Assembly: GCA_049965455.1 (NCBI GenBank)
Contig: JBMFWH010000024.1
Location: 1-20,459 of the forward strand
DNA: 20,459 bases
Direction: 5' to 3'
Origin: JAVRLB01 sp049965455
Lineage (GTDB): Archaea > Thermoplasmatota > Thermoplasmata > Thermoplasmatales > ARK-15
Position 1 is the first letter of the stretch. Each line of letters starts with the position of its first letter. The translations under genes and the position numbers were made by a program. Under the pieces are notes generated by a model, which was not told the DNA's origin, ran no database searches, and saw nothing but the letters and a program-made list of their open reading frames with translations. Positions 15,129 to 20,459 of the stretch are shown one piece after another.

Positions 15129-15250
15129 GTTGATCGCTAACTATTATTAATCATTTCATTTATAAACATTTCCCTATTATCCAAGTAATGAATTTTGTTT
15201 CAGTCCTTGTCAAATATCCGAGAAATTTACCGAAGAGAAACCTCAAAAAG

Positions 15251-15294
15251 TTTATTATATATGTAATCATTTACGAATTTTGAATTAAAGGTGA
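15251..15294 (+). promoter_or_regulatory. Promoter and ribosome binding site of rps6e-eif2g
   Basis: TTTATTATATAT at 15251-15262 is the TATA box, with expected initiation near 15282. AAAGGTGA around 15287-15294 is the ribosome binding site and is well spaced for the ATG at 15303. In bases 15129-15250, between this and the divergent arfB-like gene, I see only the promoter of the latter. Confidence 0.6.
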
Positions 15295-15302
15295 ATGAGA
15301 GA

Positions 15303-15692
15303 ATGACTAGTTTCAAGATAGTAATAGCAGATCCTAAAAATGGAAAAAGTTATAAGAAAGAACTTGCCAGTCCTCAAGCAGACGCACTAGTAGGTAAAAA
15401 GATAGGTGAAGAGATAGACGGGTTATTATTAGACCTTGCAGAATATAAGCTGAAGATCATGGGCGGTACTGACAAAGATGGTTTTCCAATGCGCTCAGAT
15501 CTTGCAGGTGGAGTTAGAAAATCGTTGCTTGTAACTAAAGGATTTGGTTTTAATCCTAAAAAAGAGGGCGCGAGAAAGAAGAAAATGTTCCGCGGGAACA
15601 TGATTAATCCCGACATTGTGCAGATCAACATGGTGATTACTCAGTATGGGTCTAAAAGTCTGGAAGAGAGCAATAAAGAAGGTGCTTCATGA
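15303..15692 (+). CDS. rps6e: Small-subunit ribosomal protein eS6
   Basis: This 129-residue protein is archaeal eS6. It shows the typical opening TSFKIVIADPKNGKSYKKEL, the central IMGGTDKDGFPMRSDLAGGVRKSLL signature and GFGFNPKKEGARKKKMFRGN near the C-terminus. I select the ATG at 15303 over an in-frame GTG at 15291, because the GTG is part of the ribosome binding site region and MTSFKIVI is the expected N-terminus. The last codons overlap the aIF2-gamma start by four bases, a pairing widely seen in archaea that indicates translational coupling. Confidence 0.95.
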   Translation: MTSFKIVIADPKNGKSYKKELASPQADALVGKKIGEEIDGLLLDLAEYKLKIMGGTDKDGFPMRSDLAGGVRKSLLVTKGFGFNPKKEGARKKKMFRGNMINPDIVQINMVITQYGSKSLEESNKEGAS

Positions 15693-16921
15693 AAGCGCTT
15701 CCAGAACAGTCTGAATTAAATATCGGAATGGTGGGCCATGTTGATCATGGCAAAACCACCTTGACAAAGGCTCTAACCGGAGTATGGACCGATACTTACA
15801 GCGAGGAAATAAAAAAAGGAATTTCCATTAAACTTGGATATGCAGATACCGCATTTTACACATGTAATGATGAAAAAGGAGAGCTTATTTACACCACAGA
15901 CCCAGACAAAAGATGCGTAAATGACGTAAAGCTGAGAAGAGTGGTCAGCTTTGTAGATGCTCCCGGTCACGAAACCTTAATGGCAACAATGTTGTCTGGC
16001 GCTGCAATTATGAATGGAGCACTGCTTTTAGTTGCTGCAAATCAAACATGCCCTTTACCGCAGACAAAAGAGCATTTAATGGCACTCGAGATTATGGGAC
16101 TTAAGAATATTGTGATTGTTCAGAATAAGATAGATCTTGTAACTGATGACAGAGCCAGAGAAAACTATCAGGAGATAAAAAGATTTGTTAAAGGCACTAT
16201 TGCTGAGAACGCACCCATAATACCAGTAAGTGCCCATCACGATGCCAATATAGATTTATTAATAGAAGCAATAGAGGAAACTATCCCTACTCCTAAATTC
16301 GATAAAAGCAAAAGTGCAAGAATGTATATAGCAAGATCTTTCGATGTAAATCGCCCAGGAAGTGATATAAACAAGCTTGTAGGTGGTGTGATTGGAGGGT
16401 CTTTGATACAGGGCGTTTTCAATATTGGAGACGAGATTGAGATCATGCCTGGATTTCAGGTAACTAAAGGTCGAAAAACAATATGGGAGCCAATTTACAC
16501 TACAGTTAGAACGCTAATGGCATCTGGCAAGATGGTTGATACAGTTAAACCAGGCGGATTGATTGCAATAGGAACAGGGCTGGATCCTGCACTTACCAAG
16601 GCGGACGGACTTACAGGCAGAGTTGCCGGAGCTCCCGGAACGTTGCCAAAGATCATAGATGAGATATCTGTGGATATCTATCTATTAGAAAATGTAGTAG
16701 GACATACTACGGAAATCAAGGTTGAAAACATAAGGACCAATGAAGCGTTGATGATAAGCGTAGGAACTGCTACTACAGTAGGAATTGTCAAAAGCGCAAG
16801 GCCAAGTATAGCAGACATATCCTTAAAAAATCCGATTGTAGCAGAAAAAGGGCAGAGAATTTCAATAAGCAGAAAAATCACAAATAGATGGCGATTGATA
16901 GGATACGGTATTATTAGATAG
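15689..16921 (+). CDS. eif2g: Translation initiation factor aIF2 gamma subunit
   Basis: This 410-residue GTPase is the core of the archaeal IF2 heterotrimer that brings initiator Met-tRNA to the ribosome. GTP-binding elements are GHVDHGKTT (16-24), switch 1 KKGISIKLGYAD (42-53), DAPGHE (90-95) and NKID (146-149), followed by two beta-barrel domains. The zinc knuckle between switch 1 and G3 normally has two CxxC pairs. Here only C59 and C76 remain, so the zinc site looks lost or altered. Normal length otherwise. The 3' end overlaps the convergent gene by eight bases. Confidence 0.96.
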   Translation: MKALPEQSELNIGMVGHVDHGKTTLTKALTGVWTDTYSEEIKKGISIKLGYADTAFYTCNDEKGELIYTTDPDKRCVNDVKLRRVVSFVDAPGHETLMATMLSGAAIMNGALLLVAANQTCPLPQTKEHLMALEIMGLKNIVIVQNKIDLVTDDRARENYQEIKRFVKGTIAENAPIIPVSAHHDANIDLLIEAIEETIPTPKFDKSKSARMYIARSFDVNRPGSDINKLVGGVIGGSLIQGVFNIGDEIEIMPGFQVTKGRKTIWEPIYTTVRTLMASGKMVDTVKPGGLIAIGTGLDPALTKADGLTGRVAGAPGTLPKIIDEISVDIYLLENVVGHTTEIKVENIRTNEALMISVGTATTVGIVKSARPSIADISLKNPIVAEKGQRISISRKITNRWRLIGYGIIR

Positions 16922-17498
16922 TATCTATTTTCAGCTGCGTGGTTTTATTTGAAAAGTATGAATATAAACTGTATTTTTGAATTATGATCATTGTCAGTAT
17001 ATCCATGAACTCGGCATCATAATTTTTCTTTGGAGTATATGCAGGCATATTCTTCGGGATGCTAATGTTCAGCTTTTCAAAAATTTCGAGCGTCTCTTTC
17101 CTTTCATCTCCAAATATTTTTTCAGCGTAAGTGGGCCTTCCAACATCACATTTGTCGAGCTCATACTTTAAAATTGGGCGTTTAAATAATCTGTAAAGTA
17201 TGTATAATGCTACATCTGAAGATTCAGGATGTTCGGATACATAAGTGCCTATTATGTCATATATTGATTTTTCCTTGACCGAAGCAACACTGAATACTTT
17301 TGATGGCTTGATATCTTTCTCTCTTAAAATATTCATATCCTGTAGTGCATAAAGATACCCCGTCAAGACCAGTCTATGTATCTTATTTCCCCTTTTTTCC
17401 AGTTCTTTAATAATGGAAGTTATGGACATCCCATCGTCAGCAAGTATCTCAAGTATCTGGTCTTTTATGGATTTTAAAACAATATCTTTTTTCATCAT
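16914..17498 (-). CDS. Winged-helix-like protein of unknown function
   Basis: I do not recognise a named family. The 194-residue protein opens with KSIKDQILEILADDGMSITS, then IIKELEKRG and a YLYALQDMNILREKD segment. That order (helix, turn, helix and a following helix ending in a beta wing) is typical of archaeal winged-helix DNA-binding domains (about 5-70). The rest is largely helical, with a Lys/Glu-rich middle and no membrane segment, so it may bind a ligand or partner. Two adjacent ATG codons form the start. It converges on eif2g with an 8-base overlap. An 8-base-arm palindrome lies 32 bases ahead of the start and could be an operator, which makes a transcriptional regulator plausible but unproven. 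Confidence 0.65.
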   Translation of the reverse strand: MMKKDIVLKSIKDQILEILADDGMSITSIIKELEKRGNKIHRLVLTGYLYALQDMNILREKDIKPSKVFSVASVKEKSIYDIIGTYVSEHPESSDVALYILYRLFKRPILKYELDKCDVGRPTYAEKIFGDERKETLEIFEKLNISIPKNMPAYTPKKNYDAEFMDILTMIIIQKYSLYSYFSNKTTQLKIDTI

Positions 17499-17529
17499 AA
17501 TTTCGTGCCTTTAAAGGTTATGAATGTTC

Positions 17530-17548
17530 TAGTAAAAAAGTTTTACTA
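17530..17548. promoter_or_regulatory. Perfect 8-bp-arm palindrome, possible operator or hairpin
   Basis: TAGTAAAA (17530-17537) and TTTTACTA (17541-17548) are separated by AAG. The palindrome lies between the purB 3' end and the winged-helix gene start on the minus strand. It is not followed by a T run on that strand, so an operator just upstream of the gene's promoter seems more likely than a terminator. Confidence 0.4.
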
Positions 17549-17587
17549 TGATAGATATTTTACTGTAGTATAATATGAATCTCCATT

Positions 17588-18928
17588 TTAGTAAGTACTA
17601 TCTTTCCGATCTTCTAGAACATTCTTTATCACTTTTTCTATTATGTTTTCAGATTCTCCGAGATATCTTTCTGGGGCGGTCAATGATTCTAGTTCTTCTT
17701 TTGTAATTATTTTCGATATTTCGGAGATATTGAGCAGAGCTTCATCTATCCTTTTATTTTGCATTGCAGCCAATCTCACAAACTCATGCGCTTGCTGCCT
17801 TCCAAGCCCTTTTTTTGTCAATGCTACAATTATGGGTTCGTCCATAATAAAGTATCTCGCTTTTTCTAGATTATTATACATCACGTCCTCATTGACGATG
17901 AGAGTAGCTAAAACATTTTTCATTTTGATAAGAATATCATCAATCAACACACAGGTATGAGGTATTATGAATCTTTCAGATGCACTGTTTGACAGATCTC
18001 GTTCATGCCATAAAATTGCAGATTCATGCATCGGCACGATAAATCCACGTATGATCCTTGCTAAACTGCATATATTCTCAGAGACGATTGGATTCTGCTT
18101 GTGCGCCATAGTACTGGATCCTACTTGCTTTTCTTTGTCAAAGTATTCAGATACCTCCCCTATCTCAGGTCTCTGAAGATTCCGGATCTCAGTGGCAATT
18201 TTCTCGAGAGTGGTGGCTATATTTGAAATTATAGAAATGAACTCTATGTATCGGTCTCTCTCTACCACCTGCGTTGTAGCTAAATCTAAATTAATGTCTA
18301 AGTACTCTGAAATAATTTTCTGGATATCCTTTGTATATGGTTCAAATCCCGCACCCGTTCCAACTGCGCCAAGCATTTTACCTACTATTACGCGCTTTTC
18401 AGCTTCTTTGACCCTCGTTAAATGCCTGTGAATCTCGTCTAAATATACTGCCAATTTTAATCCAAAAGTGATTGGCAAAGCCCATTGCCCATGTGTTCTG
18501 CCAAGCATTATCGTGTTTTTATATTGATTAGCCTTACTAATAAGCACGTTTTCTAGATCTAAAAGATCCTGCTTCAATATCTTAATAAACTCCTTGAGCT
18601 GTATGGCTGTGGAAGTGTCTATTATGTCGTTAGATGTGGCCCCTAAATGTATGTATTTTCCGGAGTTTCCAGCCTGCTCGGTTAACGCCAGCACCAGCGC
18701 CATTACATCATGTTTTGTTTGTGCTTCAAAAGCCTTTATTCTATCAATATTGACATTCATAGACGCTTTTTCAATGATCTCAAAATCCTGCTTGCTGATC
18801 AATCCTAATTTAAAATAGGAGTACGCCAACGCCACTTCTACCTTTAACATGTAATCATATTTTTTAGACTCGCTAAAAATGTCCTTTACTAAATCTCTAC
18901 CATATCTGTATTCAATGGGACAGATCAT
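17588..18928 (-). CDS. purB: Adenylosuccinate lyase
   Basis: This 446-residue fumarase/aspartase-superfamily enzyme cleaves succinyl-AICAR to AICAR and adenylosuccinate to AMP in purine synthesis. Visible conserved regions are TKHDVMA (about 70-76), HLGATSNDIIDT, GRTHGQWALPITFGLK, which carries the catalytic histidine, and the flexible signature loop GSSTMAHKQNP. The all-helical body and length are normal, and ICPIEYRYG at the N-terminus is typical of PurB. It lies 15 bases downstream of the methyltransferase gene on the same strand, so the two may be co-transcribed. The functional link is unclear. Confidence 0.96.
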   Translation of the reverse strand: MICPIEYRYGRDLVKDIFSESKKYDYMLKVEVALAYSYFKLGLISKQDFEIIEKASMNVNIDRIKAFEAQTKHDVMALVLALTEQAGNSGKYIHLGATSNDIIDTSTAIQLKEFIKILKQDLLDLENVLISKANQYKNTIMLGRTHGQWALPITFGLKLAVYLDEIHRHLTRVKEAEKRVIVGKMLGAVGTGAGFEPYTKDIQKIISEYLDINLDLATTQVVERDRYIEFISIISNIATTLEKIATEIRNLQRPEIGEVSEYFDKEKQVGSSTMAHKQNPIVSENICSLARIIRGFIVPMHESAILWHERDLSNSASERFIIPHTCVLIDDILIKMKNVLATLIVNEDVMYNNLEKARYFIMDEPIIVALTKKGLGRQQAHEFVRLAAMQNKRIDEALLNISEISKIITKEELESLTAPERYLGESENIIEKVIKNVLEDRKDSTY

Positions 18929-18943
18929 AATTATACATAAATA

Positions 18944-19711
18944 TTATTCTCTATTTATATGTTGAGACTTTTTGGCATGTATGATCACAAAATCACTTTT
19001 TGAAACAATGTTTTCAGAACCCATAGAATTTATACAATCTAAAAACTTTCTGAATCCTAGCTCAAATTCTTTATCGTTCAAAACAGAGAGAGTAGATAAA
19101 TATTTTTTTCTAACTCTTTCTATATAATCATCTTTTTTATAGACAGTTTCATCATTAAAGCTCTCAATATTTACCTCATACCCAATTCCTTCAAGCAGAA
19201 TCTTAAGAGCATTAATATCCTGAAACCTGGCGAGATCTATATCGATGAATCTTGGAAACTGGTCCAAACAAAGAGATTTTGGCCAGTTTATTATATGCTC
19301 ACGTGAAACAGTTACAATGATCAAAGATCCATTGGAACCTAGCATATTCTTCAGTTTTCTAAGCAACGATTCTAAGTTCTGCAGATGATGTATTACAAAT
19401 ACCAACAAAATAAGGTCAAAACAACAATCTTGAAATTTTAAGTTATCTAGATCGTCTTTTAACCATGATACGTGACCATACTTTTTACCTGCTATTTCTA
19501 ACATCTTTGTAGAATTATCAAGGCCAGTAATTTTAGCGCCTGTCAATAGCTGCATGGTTATCGCGATCCTGCCAGTGCCACATCCCAAATCCAAAACTTT
19601 TGAAGAGCAATCTATCTTCTGAAGATCAAGAATCCTTTTTATTAGCTTTAACGGCACATCTTTTCCTCTTGTATCCTCAAAATCATGAGCTAGGTCATCA
19701 TAATCTACCAT
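18944..19711 (-). CDS. Class I SAM-dependent methyltransferase, substrate unknown
   Basis: This 255-residue protein has a Rossmann-type methyltransferase domain. VLDLGCGTGRIAITM (39-53) is motif I, ITGLDNSTKMLEIA holds the acidic residue that contacts the SAM ribose, WLKDDLDNL is motif II-like, and FDLILLVFVIHHLQNLESLL matches the Methyltransf_11/25 motif IV region. The C-terminal 90 residues vary among relatives and give no substrate clue. The opening YDDLAHDFEDTRGKDVP is common in this broad group, which includes small-molecule and tRNA methylases. A TATA-like stretch about 25 bases ahead of the ATG suggests a promoter here, and purB follows after 15 bases. Confidence 0.82.
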   Translation of the reverse strand: MVDYDDLAHDFEDTRGKDVPLKLIKRILDLQKIDCSSKVLDLGCGTGRIAITMQLLTGAKITGLDNSTKMLEIAGKKYGHVSWLKDDLDNLKFQDCCFDLILLVFVIHHLQNLESLLRKLKNMLGSNGSLIIVTVSREHIINWPKSLCLDQFPRFIDIDLARFQDINALKILLEGIGYEVNIESFNDETVYKKDDYIERVRKKYLSTLSVLNDKEFELGFRKFLDCINSMGSENIVSKSDFVIIHAKKSQHINRE

Positions 19712-19763
19712 GCTCTAGATAATCAAAACTCAATATTTCTAGTTTTTTATTAGATCCTGCCAA

Positions 19764-19973
19764 TTATTCATTGAATTTTGTGGCACATACATTTTGATAG
19801 TTCCGACACTTAGTCTTAGTGCCATCAAAATCATCGAACTTAATCTTTTTTGGCTCAGGCGTAGGATCAAATATTTGCGTCAGAGTATTCCATGAACATT
19901 GAAAAATGATGTGATCAAGAACAATAAACAATCTATTTGAATCCGTAACTTTACAAAAATTAGATAATATGGT
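19764..19973 (-). pseudogene. Probable 3' remnant of a disrupted gene
   Basis: The minus strand is open for 69 sense codons before a TAA at 19764-19766 and has no ATG start; its upstream limit is a stop at 19974-19976. The translation looks protein-like. It includes RLFIVLDHIIFQCSWNTLTQ, then IFDPTPEPKKIKFDDFDG, and ends with paired cysteines (TKCRNYQNVCATKFNE). I recognise no family. The open part lies about 75 bases from a transposase gene on the opposite strand. It may be the tail of a gene cut by that insertion, or a short gene using a TTG start (near 19931). Confidence 0.4.
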
Positions 19974-20025
19974 TTACTATATTAGTGCGTATTTTCCTCG
20001 TTTTTATAGAAAAATTTATTAACTC

Positions 20026-20036
20026 GTTTATATTAT
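20026..20036 (+). promoter_or_regulatory. TATA box of the transposase gene
   Basis: GTTTATATTAT at 20026-20036 lies 14-24 bases ahead of the ATG at 20050. Allowing for normal spacing, transcription would begin at or very near the start codon, giving a leaderless or nearly leaderless mRNA. Confidence 0.4.
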
Positions 20037-20049
20037 CTATTTACATAAT

Positions 20050-20459
20050 ATGATCTACCCTGATTGGGTCTTAAAATTTAAGACCAAAGGATCTCAAATC
20101 CGAGTTAAAAACAACAATTATTATCTTTACAAAGTACATAGCGTTTGGAATAAAGAAAAAAAGAGAGCCCAGCTTATCACAGATAAATATATTGGAAAGA
20201 TAACCCCAGAAGGTATAATAGTACCTAAATATGAGAGAGTGATCGAGCAGTTCAAGCATGTTACTGCAAAGGAGTATGGTGCTTCAAGATTTATTCACCT
20301 GATAGGTGAGGATCTTCTTAACGATCTCAAAAAAACATTTTCAAATGGTGAATTGATATTCACTATGGCTGCAATAAGGTTTCTTCACAGTTCACCATTG
20401 AAGAATATGCAGAATATCTATGATACCTCCTATTTTTCAGACGTGTTTGACATAAATCT
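20050..20459 (+). CDS. DDE transposase (IS1634/IS4-like), 5' part only
   Basis: The reading frame opens at ATG 20050 and runs off the window with 136 codons visible. MIYPDWVLKFKTKGSQIRV is followed by NNNYYLYKVHSVWNKEKKR and LITDKYIGKITPEGII. This strand pattern and the YIGKITPEGI element are typical of the N-terminal domain of archaeal IS1634/IS4-type transposases, which move their elements by cut-and-paste with an RNase H-fold catalytic core further downstream. The catalytic aspartates and glutamate are outside the window, so activity cannot be judged. No terminal inverted repeat was securely identified upstream. It neighbours an open-frame remnant on the opposite strand. Confidence 0.78.
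   Translation, partial: MIYPDWVLKFKTKGSQIRVKNNNYYLYKVHSVWNKEKKRAQLITDKYIGKITPEGIIVPKYERVIEQFKHVTAKEYGASRFIHLIGEDLLNDLKKTFSNGELIFTMAAIRFLHSSPLKNMQNIYDTSYFSDVFDIN

Larger units (their letters stand above)
19712..20049. mobile_element. Left flank of an insertion sequence (boundary not resolved)
   Basis: Between the methyltransferase and the transposase are the minus-strand remnant frame (19764-19973) and an AT-rich stretch (19974-20049) that probably includes the end of the insertion sequence. TATTAGTGCGTATTTT near 19979-19994 resembles TATTATGCGTAATTTT near 44-59. This hints at a related end at the left of the window, but the similarity is short and AT-rich. Confidence 0.35.

Noticed and set aside
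19781..19831. Inverted repeats ATTTTGAT/ATCAAAAT and TGGCAC/GTGCCA as the insertion-sequence end
   Set aside because: They lie inside the open remnant frame and more than 200 bases before the transposase start, with no target duplication visible.
1..20459. CRISPR array or defence island
   Set aside because: No regularly spaced direct repeats and no cas-like or restriction genes; the window is mainly housekeeping genes.

Overview
The window is a stretch of AT-rich archaeal chromosome, most likely from the Thermoplasmata (Thermoplasmatales or a relative). The archaeal assignment rests on aIF2-gamma, ribosomal S6e, L10/P0 and P1-type L12, Spt5, SecE, archaeal NAC, a class I CCA-adding enzyme and TATA boxes 25-30 bases ahead of many starts. 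The lineage is inferred mainly from the gene order ftsZ-secE-spt5-L11-L1-L10-L12.

Layout. Bases 1-226 are non-coding and hold a 24-base imperfect inverted repeat. Bases 227-3163 encode a divergent polyprenyl synthase, a convergent small DUF3783-like gene, NAC, and a CCA-adding enzyme that overlaps NAC. Bases 3328-6369 encode a 1013-residue secreted, membrane-anchored surface protein with about thirty N-glycosylation sequons. It converges on a radical SAM gene (6424-7257, minus). Between that gene and a long FKBP-type prolyl isomerase (7511-8221) lies a G-rich segment of about 150 bases that can fold into a branched RNA.

Bases 8363-13008 form the information-processing and division cluster: ftsZ, secE, spt5 with an unusual N-terminal domain, then rpl11, rpl1, rpl10 and rpl12. 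The rpl1 leader can form two mutually exclusive hairpins, one of which covers the ribosome binding site. L10 lacks the usual acidic GLGxLFG tail. A 53-codon membrane protein follows (13050-13211). On the minus strand are coaBC (coenzyme A) and a creatininase-family gene, probably arfB (flavin/F420 precursor pathway).

Bases 15303-16921 carry S6e and aIF2-gamma, overlapping by four bases. They converge with a winged-helix-like gene of unknown function, which is followed on the minus strand by purB and a SAM methyltransferase. The right edge holds a 69-codon open-frame remnant on the minus strand and the 5' part of a DDE transposase gene that runs off the window. Most of the window is conserved core genome; the two ends look like mobile or degraded sequence. 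The best candidates for undescribed biology are the structured RNA at 7295-7448, the Spt5 N-terminal domain, the L1 leader and the tail-less L10.
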